Below, piece by piece: positions 19,833 to 31,674 of a DNA stretch of 64,000 nt. Position numbers and translations under genes: made by a program. Positions within the stretch are counted from its first letter, which is position 1, and every line of letters begins with the position of its first letter. This DNA is from Desulfomicrobium escambiense DSM 10707. GTDB taxonomy: Bacteria > Desulfobacterota > Desulfovibrionia > Desulfovibrionales > Desulfomicrobiaceae. Location: positions 1 through 64,000 of the forward strand of contig NZ_AUAR01000004.1 in the NCBI RefSeq assembly GCF_000428825.1, written 5' to 3'. The notes below the pieces were generated by a model. That model saw nothing but the letters and a program-made list of their open reading frames with translations, ran no database searches and had not been told where the DNA came from.

Positions 19833-22496
19833 TCATGCCCCCCCGCGCATGAATTTGTCGAGGGTCGACGTCAGTTCCGCAATGGAGACCGGTTTGGCCA
19901 GATAGGCATTCATGCCTGCCTGCAGAAAACGCTCCCTGTCGCCGGGCATGGCGTAGGCGGTCAGGGCCACGACGGGGATGTTCCGCTTCGGGCCCAAGTC
20001 GTGCGAGGCGCGGATGAGACGGGTGGCCTCCAGGCCGTCCATGACGGGCATCTGGACGTCCATGAGCACGATGTCGAAGTCCTCGTGGTGCAGACGGTCC
20101 AGGGCCTCCTGCCCGTTTCGGGCCGAGGTCACGGAATATCCCTTGTTTTCCAGCATCCTGCGCACGGAGAAGTGCGTCACCTCGTCGTCCTCGGCCAGAA
20201 GAACCCGGCCCGTGGCTTGCGTCTGCTGCGGCGTGTCAGCAGGCGTCCGTTGGGGCAGGGCCTCGGGCAGGCTCCCGAGGGTGACGCAGAAATGAAAATT
20301 CGTGCCCGTCCCGACCTCGCTCTCGACGGCGATGGATCCGCCCATGAGCGCGACCAGATTCTTGCAGATCGTCAGGCCCAGGCCGGCGCCCTGGTGGTTC
20401 CGGGCATAGCCCTGGGCGGCCTGGGTGAACGGCTGGAACAAGTTGCGCAGGGACTCTTCGGAAATGCCGCAGCCCGTGTCCGAGACCGTGAAAAAGATCC
20501 GGGTTTCGCTTTCGTTGCGGCTTGGCAGTGGGTAGACCTCCACGGCGACGCGCCCATGGCGCGTGAATTTGAAGGCGTTGCCGAGAAGGTTTGTCAGCAC
20601 CTGCTGCAGCCGGAGGGGGTCCCCCTTCACGTTTGACGGGACAGCGGGGTCCACGTGAAGTTGGAGTGCGACCTGTGACTGCACGGAAATGGGCATGAAG
20701 AGGTCGATGGTCTGCTGCAGCATTCCCCGGAAGTCGAAAGGCTCCTGGCGAATTTCCATCTTGCCCGCCTCGATGCGGGACAGGTCGAGGATGTCCGAAA
20801 GCAGGCGCGTCAGCCGGTTCGTCGATTGCAGGGCCAAGGCGCAGAATTTCTGCTGTTCCGCGTCTCGGACCTCGGCTTCAAGAAGCTGGAGCATGCCCAT
20901 GATGCCGTTCAGGGGTGTGCGGATCTCGTGGCTCATGTTGGCCAGGAATTCCGATTTGGCCTGGTTGGCGGCCACGGCGGCCTCCTTGGCATTGAGCAGT
21001 TCCAGTTCCATCTGCTTGCGGTCGTGGATGTCGACGTGCGTGCCGATGAGGCGGGTCGGCTTACCCGACGCGTTTCTGGAAACGACGTTTCCGCGGCCCA
21101 TGACCCAGCGCCACCGTCCGTCTTTCGTCCGGAGGCGGAATTCCAGCGTGAACGGTGCGCCGCGTTCGATGTGGTCCGCCACGATGCGTTTTGCGTTCTC
21201 GCGGTCGTCTGGGTGGAGCAGCCCTTCCCACGTGACCAGGGCGGGCGGGAAGTCGTCGGGCGTGTAGCCGAGCATGGTGGCGTACCGGGGGCTGAAATAC
21301 ACCTGGTTGTTTTCGAGATCCCAGTCCCAGATGGCGTCGCTTGTTGCGTCCAGGGCCAGCGCCAGGCGTTCCTGGCTCAGGCGCAGGGCCTCTTCCGTCC
21401 GCTTCATGCCCTCGATCTCGCGGCTCAGGGATGCGGCCATGTCATTGAAGGCCGACGTCAGTGTGGCGATTTCCGTGACATCCGGGTCCGGTTCCACCCG
21501 GGCCGCGAGGTCCCCCTGGCCGAACCGCCCGGATGCGTCGGCCAGTTCTTCGAGTTTGCGCCCCAACCGCTTGCCGCCGAAAAACCAGCCGCTGATCAGG
21601 GTCATGGCCATGGCCAGCAGGAAGATGCCCAGGTTGCGGACCATCTCCCGCTGGGCGTTGGCGTGCACGATGGTTTTCGGCGCGCCGATGAAGATGGTCA
21701 TGTACGCGGGTCCATCCGGGTCAAGGCGCACGTTCCGGAAGGCGACGATGCGTTCGATGCCGTCGGTGCCGCTATCCGTCTTGATGCCCTCGACGCCTCC
21801 CGCCGCCGCAGCCTGGAACATCGGCCGCCGGATGGGCTCGCCAACGGGTCCGGGGCTTGCGGAAGGATAGCGGAAAATCCGGATGCCGGCATGGTCGCAG
21901 CCGCCGATGAAGGAATCGGGGGGAAGCTCCATGGTGTTGAACAGCGTGCTGAAGCTTTCCAGGGGGATGCTCGCCAGCAGCACCCCTCGGACATGACCGG
22001 CGTCATCGAGCACGGGGCAGGCGAAGGGAAAGAGGGGGATGGGTGCAAGACGTCCGATGAAAAACTCGCCGGAAGCGAATTTCCCGGTAGCCACGGCATC
22101 CCGGAAGTGCTTGCTGCCGGAGAGGTTGGCGCCCGCCTGTGGCCGCGTGGTGGCGATGACGCGCCCGTCGGGGTCGGCGAGGGTGATGGCGCTGATGTTC
22201 GGGTTTGTTTTCAAGGCGCGGTCCAGGACCTGTTTGCACGCAGCGGCTTGGCCGTCGCGAATGTCGGGCAGCATGGCCAGGTTTTCCAGCAGAATCCTGA
22301 TCGAGAGGGTTGTCGTCTCCTGGATGTCGGCCACGTGTGCGGCGAAGCGGAGCAACTCGTTTTCCGAGCGGGCGATGGACTCGCTGCGGCTTTGCAGGCC
22401 GTAAAGGAAAATGACGGCGAAGGCAGGCAGGGCCGAAGCGAGAAAGAGGATGGCGAGCTTCTTGCGAATGGATCCGTGGAGGAGGTGTTTCAGCAT
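19833..22496 (-). CDS. Hybrid sensor histidine kinase (Cache-HAMP-PAS-HisKA-HATPase-REC)
   Basis: An 887-residue paralogue of the neighbouring kinase with the same N-terminal start pattern ([14 protein letters not shown]). It has a double-Cache-like periplasmic domain between two TM helices, HAMP, a PAS domain of the PAS_3 kind ([22 protein letters not shown]), His[20 protein letters not shown]-site motifs DTGCGISEE and [12 protein letters not shown], and a receiver with [14 protein letters not shown]. The pair probably arose by duplication and then diverged in the sensor. The ligand is unknown. Confidence 0.93.
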   Translation of the reverse strand: MLKHLLHGSIRKKLAILFLASALPAFAVIFLYGLQSRSESIARSENELLRFAAHVADIQETTTLSIRILLENLAMLPDIRDGQAAACKQVLDRALKTNPNISAITLADPDGRVIATTRPQAGANLSGSKHFRDAVATGKFASGEFFIGRLAPIPLFPFACPVLDDAGHVRGVLLASIPLESFSTLFNTMELPPDSFIGGCDHAGIRIFRYPSASPGPVGEPIRRPMFQAAAAGGVEGIKTDSGTDGIERIVAFRNVRLDPDGPAYMTIFIGAPKTIVHANAQREMVRNLGIFLLAMAMTLISGWFFGGKRLGRKLEELADASGRFGQGDLAARVEPDPDVTEIATLTSAFNDMAASLSREIEGMKRTEEALRLSQERLALALDATSDAIWDWDLENNQVYFSPRYATMLGYTPDDFPPALVTWEGLLHPDDRENAKRIVADHIERGAPFTLEFRLRTKDGRWRWVMGRGNVVSRNASGKPTRLIGTHVDIHDRKQMELELLNAKEAAVAANQAKSEFLANMSHEIRTPLNGIMGMLQLLEAEVRDAEQQKFCALALQSTNRLTRLLSDILDLSRIEAGKMEIRQEPFDFRGMLQQTIDLFMPISVQSQVALQLHVDPAVPSNVKGDPLRLQQVLTNLLGNAFKFTRHGRVAVEVYPLPSRNESETRIFFTVSDTGCGISEESLRNLFQPFTQAAQGYARNHQGAGLGLTICKNLVALMGGSIAVESEVGTGTNFHFCVTLGSLPEALPQRTPADTPQQTQATGRVLLAEDDEVTHFSVRRMLENKGYSVTSARNGQEALDRLHHEDFDIVLMDVQMPVMDGLEATRLIRASHDLGPKRNIPVVALTAYAMPGDRERFLQAGMNAYLAKPVSIAELTSTLDKFMRGGA

Positions 22497-23179
22497 TTCC
22501 CTGCTTCCGGAATTCGGGGTGGTAAATTCGTGTGGAGCCCTTGCGAACAGACCTGTCGCGACACGTCGACGGCAATATCGTGCAGCGGATTCGCATACCG
22601 CTGAAACGAGGCTAGTTCAGGTTGCTCATGGGCACAACCGGAAAGAAGAGAGCTGAGCGGCATTGTCTGCTTTTTGGATCCAGCATGTCCTTTATTATGC
22701 TCAAATCATTGCGGAAGTTTCTCTTGTCAGTGTCGCCAGGTCAAGGTGGCGAACTGCCGTGACGTCACGGCAAAAGTCGCAACACCTTGAAGAAGTTTTT
22801 TCTTTAACTTACTGAAAAGATTTGATGTCTCTTCCCGACGTGGCCGGCCTGCGCGGGAATGGCGCTTGGACTCGTTCGCGGATTATTCTGCACCGATACC
22901 TTGTTGTGCGGAATGGCATGAATCCGTCATTCGGTACTGCTTACGGATAGCATCATGGCGGTCGGAAAGATTCCGGCCCAAGGTATGATGCGTGCGTCGA
23001 TTCCCTCGGGCCGCCTTTCAGGCCATGCCTGCCGAGGTCCATCCTGTCATTCGGCCTCCAGATGTGTGCCTGGTGCAGGAAAACTTGAATCGAATTGTTC
23101 CCATGTCTTGAGATTTTGAGCAATTTGATCCACAAGGGTATCAAAATACGGAGGACGATACCCCAAGGTGTTCCGAAAG
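22497..23179. other. 683-bp intergenic region between divergent kinase genes
   Basis: It holds the divergent promoters, an 18-bp perfect palindrome at 22755-22772 (listed separately), and, at 23047-23221 on the minus strand, a short protein-like stretch in two frames that may be a gene remnant. Composition is more AT-rich than average around 22780-22830. No further gene can be supported. Confidence 0.5.
22755..22772. promoter_or_regulatory. 18-bp perfect palindrome, operator candidate
   Basis: TGCCGTGACGTCACGGCA is fully self-complementary and lies between two divergently transcribed hybrid kinase genes. No T-run follows, so it looks like a dimer-binding site rather than a terminator. The binding protein is unknown. 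Confidence 0.45.
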
Positions 23180-26100
23180 ATGAGCGAACAGATTCTCTTC
23201 GTGGGCGGAGATTTGAACCATTCGGGCAAGCATGTGCGCGGAGCGGGGCTGCACGCCGCCGTGTCGCTGGCGTTCCTGCTGCTCGTCCTCGTGCTGCAAA
23301 CGCCGCTCGTTGCCGACGCATCCGACCCATCCTCGCCGATCGTTTCCGCCGCCGAGATCGATTACCCTCCTTTTTCCGTTGTCGACAGAACGGGCCGCGC
23401 CGACGGTTTTTCCGTGGAGCTTCTGCGCGCCTCCCTGGCCGCCATGGACCGCGACGTCACCTTCCGGACGGGCCCCTGGGGCGAGGTCCGCGGCTGGCTG
23501 GAAAAGGGCGAGGTGCAGGTTCTGCCCCTGGTTGGGCGCACGCCCGAGCGTGAGGAGGTCTTTGATTTCACCGTGCCCTACATGTCCCTGCACGGGGCCA
23601 TTGTGGTGCGCTCCGGAACGTCGGATATCGATGATCTGGCCGACCTTCGCGGACGGCGCGTGGCCGTCATGCAGGGCGACAATGCCGAGGAATTTCTGCG
23701 ACGGCAGGACCGCGGCATACTGATCAACACTACGCACACCTTCGAACAAGCCCTGCTCGAATTGTCCGAGGGGCGTCAGGACGCCGTGGTCGTGCAACGG
23801 CTTGTGGCGCTGCGTCTCATCCCGCAAACCGGGCTTGCGAATCTGCGGATTGTCGACAAACCCATCGAGGACTTTCGTCAGGATTTCTGTTTCGCCGTCA
23901 AAAAGGGCGACAGCCGCATGCTGGCCCTGCTGAACGAAGGGCTCGCCATCGCCATCGCCGACGGAACATACCGCCGTCTTCACTCCCGGTGGTTCGCCGC
24001 CCTGGAGTTGCCGAGGGATCGCCGCATCGTCGTGGGCGGCGATCATCGCTATCCTCCGTTCGAGTATCTGGACGAACACGGGAACCCGGCCGGTTTCAAC
24101 GTCGAGCTCACCCGGATGATCGCCAAGGAGATGGGGCTGGACGTCGAAATTCGTCTCGGGCCCTGGACGGGCGTGCTGCACGATCTGGAGCGGGGCGACA
24201 TCGACGCGGTTCAAGGCATGTTCTATTCTGCTGAACGGGACCGGAAATTCGACTTCACCCAACCGCATTCGGTGAACAATTACGTCGTTGTGGTGCGGCG
24301 TGGGGTCATCGACCCTCCGGCTTCACTCGACGACCTCAAAGACAAGAGCGTCGCCGTCCAGAAGGGGGACGTCAGCCACGACTACCTTCTGGAGCAGGGC
24401 CTGGAGTCCCGGGTGTCCGCCGTCGAGACCCAGGAGGACATGCTGCGGGGGGTGGCCGAGGGGAAATACGACTGCGCCTTGGCCCCTCGCATCATCGCCC
24501 TGCACATCATCAAGGAGCGCGGCTGGACGAATCTGCAGCTGGGCCAGAACACGTTCCTTTCCTTGGATTACTGCTATGCCGTGCCCAATGGGCATGCGGC
24601 GCTTCTGGCTCAGTTCGGCGAGGGGCTGCGGGTTCTCAAGGATTCCGGCGAATACCGGCGCCTCTACGAGAAATGGATGGGCGTGTACGAGCCGCCAACG
24701 CTGCCGCTTGTCACCATCCTGCGCAAACTCGCCATGGTCCTTGCGCCGCTGCTCCTCCTGCTGCTCGGATTTTTCCTTTGGTCGTGGACGCTGCGTCGGC
24801 AGGTCAAAATGAGGACAGGGGAACTCCGCGAAAGCGAGGAACGCTTCAAGGTCCTGCACAACGCCTCTTTCGGCGGCATCACCATTCACGACAAGGGCGT
24901 CATCCTGGACTGCAATCAGGGGCTCTCTGACATCACCGGATACTCCACGGATGAACTGATCGGGATGGACGGCCTCATGCTCCTGTCCGAAAAATCGCGC
25001 GACCTGGTCATGGGCAAGATCCTGTCCGGTGACGAAAGTCCCTATGAGGCGACAGGCCTCCGCAAGAACGGGGAAGAGTATCCCGTGCGCCTCGAAGCGC
25101 GCAACATCCCCTACAAGGGAAAAAATGTGCGGGTTACGGAGTTTCGGGACATCACGGAACAAAAGCGGGCTGAAGAGGCCCTGCTGCTGGCAAAGACGCA
25201 GGCGGAGGCCGCCAACCAGGCCAAAAGTGAATTCCTGGCCAACATGAGCCATGAGATTCGCACCCCCATCAACGGGGTCATGGGCATGCTCCAACTCATG
25301 GAGACCACCCCTCTCGATGCCGAACAGGCCGGCTACATCCGCATGGCCACCGAGGCCGGCAACCGCCTGACCAGACTCCTGTCGGACATCCTCGACCTTT
25401 CCAGAGTTGAGGCGGGCAAGATGGAGATTCGCAAGGCGCCCTTTCAACTCCACGATATCATTGATTCCGTCTCCGGGCTTTTCACCGTCGCGGCCAGAAA
25501 CAAGGGCGTGGCCCTGGAATGCACGCTTGCCCCGGGCATGCCCGAGGCCCTGCTCGGCGATGAAATGCGGGTGCGCCAGGTGCTCTTCAATCTGGTGGGC
25601 AACGCCATCAAATTCACGGAGCAGGGCCGGGTCGTTCTTACGGCGGCGCTTCTCTCCGCAAGGGATGCGGAGGACTGCCGCGTGCATTTTTGCGTCACGG
25701 ATACAGGCATCGGCATTGCCGAAGACAGGCTGCGCGACATCTTCGAGCCGTTCCGGCAGGTCGAAAACTCTTTCACCCGCAATTACCAGGGCGCAGGGCT
25801 GGGCCTGTCCATCGTGCAGAGGCTGGTCGAGCTCATGGGCGGAACCATCACCATAGAAAGCGCCCCCGGCGAAGGCACGAGCGTGCATGTCATCCTGCCC
25901 TTCAAACCGCATGGAGACGCCGCATCAAGCACCGCCAAAACTTCAGGCGCAGAGGCGGGCGACAGGTTGCGCGTACTCCTCGTCGAGGACGACGCGTCCA
26001 ACCGCCTCACGACCCAGAAGCTGCTGGAAAAGTCCGGACACAGGGTGCTGCTGGCCGAAAACGGCCGTCGGGCGCTTGAGTTGCTGGCCGCGCATGACGT

Positions 26101-26338
26101 GGACTGCGTTCTCATGGACATCCAGATGCCCGTCATGAACGGCATCGAGGCCACCCGCCACATCCGTGAATCCGCCGATCTCGGCCCGAAGAAGGACGTC
26201 CCCGTCATCGCCCTGACGGCCTACGCCATGGACGGGGACAGGGAAAAATTTCTGGCCGCCGGGATGAACGGATATGCGGCGAAGCCCGTAAGGATCGAGA
26301 GCCTTCTGCACGTAATGGCCGAAACCCTGGCCGGGTAG
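23180..26338 (+). CDS. BvgS/EvgS-like hybrid sensor kinase with two periplasmic solute-binding domains
   Basis: About 1052 residues. Two tandem SBP_bac_3 'Venus flytrap' domains ([18 protein letters not shown]..., then [16 protein letters not shown]...) sit in the periplasm, followed by one TM helix ([16 protein letters not shown]), a PAS domain, HisKA with [15 protein letters not shown], HATPase ([23 protein letters not shown]) and a receiver with [14 protein letters not shown]. This is the BvgS plan without the terminal Hpt. A GTG at 23234 would give a cleaner signal peptide ([16 protein letters not shown]) than the ATG used here. The ligand may be an amino acid or other small polar molecule. 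Confidence 0.92.
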   Translation: MSEQILFVGGDLNHSGKHVRGAGLHAAVSLAFLLLVLVLQTPLVADASDPSSPIVSAAEIDYPPFSVVDRTGRADGFSVELLRASLAAMDRDVTFRTGPWGEVRGWLEKGEVQVLPLVGRTPEREEVFDFTVPYMSLHGAIVVRSGTSDIDDLADLRGRRVAVMQGDNAEEFLRRQDRGILINTTHTFEQALLELSEGRQDAVVVQRLVALRLIPQTGLANLRIVDKPIEDFRQDFCFAVKKGDSRMLALLNEGLAIAIADGTYRRLHSRWFAALELPRDRRIVVGGDHRYPPFEYLDEHGNPAGFNVELTRMIAKEMGLDVEIRLGPWTGVLHDLERGDIDAVQGMFYSAERDRKFDFTQPHSVNNYVVVVRRGVIDPPASLDDLKDKSVAVQKGDVSHDYLLEQGLESRVSAVETQEDMLRGVAEGKYDCALAPRIIALHIIKERGWTNLQLGQNTFLSLDYCYAVPNGHAALLAQFGEGLRVLKDSGEYRRLYEKWMGVYEPPTLPLVTILRKLAMVLAPLLLLLLGFFLWSWTLRRQVKMRTGELRESEERFKVLHNASFGGITIHDKGVILDCNQGLSDITGYSTDELIGMDGLMLLSEKSRDLVMGKILSGDESPYEATGLRKNGEEYPVRLEARNIPYKGKNVRVTEFRDITEQKRAEEALLLAKTQAEAANQAKSEFLANMSHEIRTPINGVMGMLQLMETTPLDAEQAGYIRMATEAGNRLTRLLSDILDLSRVEAGKMEIRKAPFQLHDIIDSVSGLFTVAARNKGVALECTLAPGMPEALLGDEMRVRQVLFNLVGNAIKFTEQGRVVLTAALLSARDAEDCRVHFCVTDTGIGIAEDRLRDIFEPFRQVENSFTRNYQGAGLGLSIVQRLVELMGGTITIESAPGEGTSVHVILPFKPHGDAASSTAKTSGAEAGDRLRVLLVEDDASNRLTTQKLLEKSGHRVLLAENGRRALELLAAHDVDCVLMDIQMPVMNGIEATRHIRESADLGPKKDVPVIALTAYAMDGDREKFLAAGMNGYAAKPVRIESLLHVMAETLAG

Positions 26339-26444
26339 CGTCGGCTGAGCTGCGGCGCACAACCTGACGCGGTCGTGGATTGGCACAGTCGGCACGAAGC
26401 GGGTTGAGGGTGGGGGCTGTGATGAGGGCGGCAGGAAGGATGCG

Positions 26445-26473
26445 AAAAAGCCCCGGGCTTGCGCCAGGGGCTT
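26445..26473 (-). terminator. Terminator of the tRNA-Gln/tRNA-Glu unit
   Basis: Stem AAGCCCC (26448-26454) / GGGGCTT (26467-26473); read leftward it is followed by TTTTT (A-run 26445-26449). It lies about 60 bp downstream of tRNA-Glu. Confidence 0.75.
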
Positions 26474-26531
26474 GGTGTGTATTTCCCGGAACCTCCGGGG
26501 GGGGCGGGATGACTCCCGTTATGGACGAAGA

Positions 26532-26609
26532 TGGCGTCCCCAAGGGGATTTGAACCCCTGTTATCGGCGTGAAAGGCCGGTGTCCTGGACCTAGCTAGAC
26601 GATGGGGAC
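26532..26609 (-). tRNA. tRNA-Glu (UUC)
   Basis: On the minus strand the acceptor 5' strand GTCCCCA (26609-26603) pairs with TGGGGAC, with discriminator G and an encoded CCA (26534-26532). The anticodon loop CTTTCAC gives UUC; the T-arm carries GGTTCAAATCC. It lies 5 bp after tRNA-Gln in the same transcript. Confidence 0.95.
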
Positions 26610-26614
26610 GAGGG

Positions 26615-26688
26615 TGGCTGGGCGACTTAGATTCGAACTAAGATTGACGGAGTCAGAGTCCGCTGTCCTGCCGTTGAACGATCGCCCA
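26615..26688 (-). tRNA. tRNA-Gln (CUG)
   Basis: Acceptor TGGGCGA (26688-26682) pairs with TCGCCCA; CCA is encoded (26617-26615). The anticodon stem GCGGA/TCCGT encloses loop CTCTGAC, so the anticodon is CUG, reading CAG. The T-arm has AGTTCGAATCT. Confidence 0.95.
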
Positions 26689-26701
26689 GCAGGGAAAAGC
26701 C

Positions 26702-26730
26702 TCCTTAGAGAAAGCGGCCGGCCCTGTCAA
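26702..26730 (-). promoter_or_regulatory. Probable sigma-70 promoter of the tRNA unit
   Basis: Reading leftward, TTGACA (26730-26725), a 17-bp spacer, and TAAGGA (26707-26702) stand just before tRNA-Gln. The -35 is perfect and the -10 is weak. Confidence 0.45.
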
Positions 26731-26747
26731 GACATGAAATGCGGTCC

Positions 26748-27380
26748 CTACCAGCTGCCGCCCGCCGCCAGGCGCGGGTCGTACATGGTCCGCAGGACCA
26801 GGATGTCGGATTGGGAGAATCTGCCGTTCTTGTCTTGCTGCGCCTGCATGGAATTGAGGACCGAATCCGGGGCGGCCTTGGGGTGGGTCATGACCCCCAG
26901 GGCGTGCATGAATTCATGGCGCACGATCCACAGCTTCTGGCCCCCCGAGGTCTGGAAGTCGAGGTGCAGGACGATGTCGGCCCGCCTGATGGCCCCTTTC
27001 GGGGAGGCGACCAGCCGGGTGAAGCCCCTGATGCGCTCCCCGAGCTCCTGCCAGCCCGCCGCGCCCTCGGCGCTGCCGGTCACGGTGGCCTGCCACTCAT
27101 CGGCCGAGTCCGTCAGGAAGAGGCGGACGTTGGCCTGGTTCCGCGACGACACCTCCCGGAACGCGAGCCCCGGAAGAATGCCGCGCAGTTCGTTTACGAC
27201 CGTGTCGACGTAATATGTGCCTTCCAGCCGGTCTTCGCCGCCGACCCAGTACTCCACGGGTTCCTCGAAACGGGTGATGACCCCGGACGGGATGTAGTCG
27301 CGCAGGATGGCGTCGTCCGCCTGACAGAAGACGGGTGTGAGCAGCAGGACGAGGAGCGTAAGGGCGAGGGCGGGGCGCAT
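26748..27380 (-). CDS. Exported metzincin-like zinc peptidase (DUF2927-type)
   Basis: A 210-residue protein with a signal peptide (MRPALALTLLVLLLTPVFCQA). HEFMHALGVMTH (about 160-171) matches the metzincin zinc motif HExxHxxGxxH; the preceding LDFQTSGGQKLWIV and following PDSVLNS fit DUF2927-like secreted peptidases. It probably acts in the periplasm on an unknown substrate. The start overlaps the DciA-like stop at 27380-27382; GGAGG is 4 bp upstream. The next ATG upstream (27383) is too near the Shine-Dalgarno. Confidence 0.8.
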   Translation of the reverse strand: MRPALALTLLVLLLTPVFCQADDAILRDYIPSGVITRFEEPVEYWVGGEDRLEGTYYVDTVVNELRGILPGLAFREVSSRNQANVRLFLTDSADEWQATVTGSAEGAAGWQELGERIRGFTRLVASPKGAIRRADIVLHLDFQTSGGQKLWIVRHEFMHALGVMTHPKAAPDSVLNSMQAQQDKNGRFSQSDILVLRTMYDPRLAAGGSW

Positions 27381-27859
27381 CATTCCTCCGGGGTGACGAG
27401 GTCGGGCCGGAAATGGCGGACATAGGCGCGGTAGCACGCCGTGACGGGCGAGGACGGGTCCATGCAGGGCAGCAGGTTGCCGATGGGTTCCGGCCGCGCC
27501 GCCTTGGGTGCCGGCGGGGCCGTCGGCAGCAGGGATTCGTCCAGGGCCGGGCGGCCGGCCATGAGTTCGATGGTCACCTTCTGGAAGTAGGACGTGCCGA
27601 GGAAGGCGTTGGCCTTCTCCAGGATGCTCCCGGCGAAGAAGGAGAACTCCTGCATGACCATGGAGTTGGTCGCGCCGAGAATCATGGTCTCCTTGCGGTG
27701 TCCCAGGGGGCGGATCATGCCGGCGATCTCCGGTCCCAGGATCTCCGGCCAGTGCCGCCACAGTCGGGCGATGGCCAGCTCCAGGGCCGCTTCGGGCGTG
27801 CCCAGGACCCGGTCCAGGGCCTCCGAGGCCGTGCAGGTTCTTTTCTGTCGTTCGCGCAT
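27380..27859 (-). CDS. DUF721/DciA-like protein
   Basis: A 159-residue protein whose first ~100 residues fit DciA/DUF721: LWRHWPEILGPEIAGMIRPLGHRKETMILGATNSMVMQEFSFFAG, the KH-like domain used to load the replicative helicase DnaB in most bacteria. The Pro-rich C-terminal tail is variable in the family. It is divergent from sahR and overlaps the peptidase gene, an unusual partner. Confidence 0.75.
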   Translation of the reverse strand: MRERQKRTCTASEALDRVLGTPEAALELAIARLWRHWPEILGPEIAGMIRPLGHRKETMILGATNSMVMQEFSFFAGSILEKANAFLGTSYFQKVTIELMAGRPALDESLLPTAPPAPKAARPEPIGNLLPCMDPSSPVTACYRAYVRHFRPDLVTPEE

Positions 27860-27935
27860 CCACTCTGCCTATCCATCTTGATACCCCCAGGCAAGGCCGG
27901 TTCTTGACCTTTGTTCGGATGGTATGTAGGCGAGG

Positions 27936-27959
27936 CTATATCAAAATATCTTGATATAG
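27936..27959. promoter_or_regulatory. SahR-type operator upstream of sahR-ahcY-metK
   Basis: A 24-bp near-perfect palindrome: the left arm CTATATCAAAAT matches the reverse complement of the right arm ATCTTGATATAG with one mismatch. It lies 41 bp before the sahR start. A weaker, related site TATCCATCTTGATA is at 27870-27883, near the dciA-like start. SahR operators in Desulfovibrio are AT-rich palindromes containing ATCAA/TTGAT as I recall them, so this is the likely autoregulatory site. Confidence 0.75.
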
Positions 27960-27999
27960 ATACGTAGCCACAACACGCAGCAGCACACCACCGGACACC

Positions 28000-28935
28000 A
28001 TGAAACTTCTGACCCAGACAAAGGCCCTGGCCGACGAGACGAGGCTTCGCCTTTTGGGCGTCCTGGCCAGTCACGAGCTCAATGTGGGAGAGATCGTGCA
28101 GGTCATGGACATGGGTCAGTCGCGCATCTCACGGCACCTGAAGATCCTCATGGACGCTGGCCTGGTGGGCTGCCAGCGCCACGGCTTGTGGGCCTTCTAC
28201 AGCGCCAGCGCCTCCAACGGCTCGCGGGCGCTGCTGACGGCCGTGCTGGAGGGGCTGGCCGACCTGCCCGAGCACAAGGCCGACCTTGACGCGGCCGCGC
28301 AGGTCCTGAGCGAGCGCCGCCGGTCCACGACGCGTTTCTTCGACGGCGTGGCTTCGGACTGGAAGCGCCTGAGCCGCGAGATGCTCGGCGACTTCGAGCT
28401 GGGTCAGGCCATCCTGGGCAGGCTCGAATCCTATGGCCGTCAACTGGGCACGGTGGTGGACCTGGGCTGCGGTCCCGGTCTCCTGCTCGGGCACCTGGCC
28501 GGGGCGGCCGACTGCGTCATTGGTGTGGACAACTCGGCGCGCATGCTCGACGCCGCGGCCAAGCTCCTGCCCGAGGGGCCGGAGGTCAGCCTGCGCATCG
28601 GCGACCTGGAGCACCTTCCCCTGCGCGACGGCGAGGCCGACGCGGCCGTCATGTCCCTGGTCCTGCACCATCTGGCCTCGCCCCAGGCCGGGGTGGCCGA
28701 GATGGGCAGGGTGGTGCGGCCCGGCGGACAGGCCGTGCTGGCCGATTTCCTGCTCCACGACAACGAGGCCCTGCGCACCGGCTACGGCGACCGCTGGCTC
28801 GGGTTCGCGCCCGAGGACCTGCGCTCCTGGCTGGAGCGGGCCGGCTTCCAGGAGCTGTCCTGCGAGCGCCATCCCGTGAACCTGGGCCTGACGCTCATGG
28901 TCATCACGGCCCGGCGCGAAGAATTTTCCGTATAA
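28000..28935 (+). CDS. sahR: ArsR-family regulator with SAM-methyltransferase domain (SahR-like)
   Basis: A 311-residue fusion: an N-terminal ArsR winged helix (about 5-90; MGQSRISRHLKILMDAGLV is the recognition part) and a C-terminal class I methyltransferase fold (VVDLGCGPGLLLGHLA as SAM motif I). SahR of Desulfovibrio is a repressor of methionine-cycle genes released by S-adenosylhomocysteine; this gene has that architecture and directly precedes ahcY and metK, with an operator upstream. Whether the methyltransferase fold is catalytic or only a ligand sensor is open. Confidence 0.85.
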   Translation: MKLLTQTKALADETRLRLLGVLASHELNVGEIVQVMDMGQSRISRHLKILMDAGLVGCQRHGLWAFYSASASNGSRALLTAVLEGLADLPEHKADLDAAAQVLSERRRSTTRFFDGVASDWKRLSREMLGDFELGQAILGRLESYGRQLGTVVDLGCGPGLLLGHLAGAADCVIGVDNSARMLDAAAKLLPEGPEVSLRIGDLEHLPLRDGEADAAVMSLVLHHLASPQAGVAEMGRVVRPGGQAVLADFLLHDNEALRTGYGDRWLGFAPEDLRSWLERAGFQELSCERHPVNLGLTLMVITARREEFSV

Positions 28936-28965
28936 TACCGTTCGTCACGAAAGAAAGGAGACAAC

Positions 28966-30387
<1,422 letters not shown>

Positions 30388-30414
30388 TCAACTCCACATG
30401 ACAAGGAGATTCCC

Positions 30415-31584
30415 ATGATTCTCAACGCCGACCACTATCTGTTCACTTCCGAATCCGTGACCGAGGGCCACCCGGACAAGATCGCCGACCAGATCTCCGA
30501 CGCCGTCCTCGACTGCCTCCTGGCCCAGGACCCGCGCTCCCGCGTGGCCTGCGAGACCCTCGTCACCACCGGCATGGCCGTCATCGCAGGCGAGATCACC
30601 ACCGAGGCCTACGCCGACCTGCCCGACATCGTGCGCTCCACGGTGCGCGAGATCGGCTACGTCAGCTCCGACATGGGCTTCGACGCCAACACCTGCGCCG
30701 TCTTGTCCTCCATCGACAAGCAGTCCCCGGACATCGCCATGGGCGTTGACCGCGCCAAGCCCGAGGACCAGGGCGCCGGCGACCAGGGCATGATGTTCGG
30801 CTACGCCACCACGGAAACGAGCTCCCTGATGCCCGCGCCCATCTACTATGCCCACGGCCTGAGCCGCCGGCTGTCCGAGGTGCGCAAGGCCGGGATCCTG
30901 AATTTCCTGCGCCCCGACGGCAAGACTCAGGTTTCCGTCGAGTACCGCAAGGGCAAGCCCGTGCGCATCGACAACGTGGTCGTGTCCTCCCAGCACACCC
31001 CCGAGGTGACCTACGAGGAGATCGTCGAGGGCATCAAGCGCGAGGTCATCGCCAAGGTCATGCCGGCCGAGATGATGGACGCGAACACCCGCATCTACAT
31101 CAACACCACGGGCCGCTTCGTGGCCGGCGGCCCCCTGGCCGACTGCGGCCTGACGGGCCGCAAGATCATCAACGACACCTACGGCGGCATGGGCAACCAC
31201 GGCGGCGGCGCCTTCTCGGGCAAGGACCCGTCCAAGGTCGACCGCTCCGGCGCCTACATGGCCCGTTACGTGGCCAAGAACATCGTGGCCGCCGGCCTGG
31301 CCGGGACCTGCGAAGTGCAGATCGCCTACGCCATCGGCGTGGCCGAGCCGGTCTCGGTGCTCGTCACCACGGGCGGCACGGGCGTGGTGCCCGACGAGGT
31401 GCTGACCAAGGCCGTGCGCGAGGTCTTCGACCTGCGTCCCTACTTCATCATCAAGCGCCTGAACCTCATCCAGCCCATCTACAAGAAGAGCGCCTGCTAC
31501 GGCCACTTCGGCCGCGAGGACTTCGTCTTCCCCTGGGAAGTGACCGATGCCGTCGACGACCTGAAGACGGCCGCCAAGATCTAG
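30415..31584 (+). CDS. metK: S-adenosylmethionine synthetase
   Basis: A 389-residue MAT: ATP + Met to SAM. Signature parts include [20 protein letters not shown] at the N terminus, the [12 protein letters not shown] hexapeptide-type motif and [16 protein letters not shown]. It is the last gene of sahR-ahcY-metK and is followed by a terminator. Confidence 0.98.
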   Translation: MILNADHYLFTSESVTEGHPDKIADQISDAVLDCLLAQDPRSRVACETLVTTGMAVIAGEITTEAYADLPDIVRSTVREIGYVSSDMGFDANTCAVLSSIDKQSPDIAMGVDRAKPEDQGAGDQGMMFGYATTETSSLMPAPIYYAHGLSRRLSEVRKAGILNFLRPDGKTQVSVEYRKGKPVRIDNVVVSSQHTPEVTYEEIVEGIKREVIAKVMPAEMMDANTRIYINTTGRFVAGGPLADCGLTGRKIINDTYGGMGNHGGGAFSGKDPSKVDRSGAYMARYVAKNIVAAGLAGTCEVQIAYAIGVAEPVSVLVTTGGTGVVPDEVLTKAVREVFDLRPYFIIKRLNLIQPIYKKSACYGHFGREDFVFPWEVTDAVDDLKTAAKI

Positions 31585-31599
31585 GACGGACGCACGAGG

Positions 31600-31631
31600 G
31601 CGGGGCGGGAGAAATCCCGTCCCGCTTTTTT
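31600..31631 (+). terminator. Rho-independent terminator after metK
   Basis: Stem GCGGGGCGGGA (31600-31610) / TCCCGTCCCGC (31615-31625), GAAA loop, then TTTTTT. One G-T pair in the stem. Confidence 0.9.
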
Positions 31632-31674
31632 CCGGGCACTTGACCGAGGGCCGTGTCCGGGAACATGACAGGCC

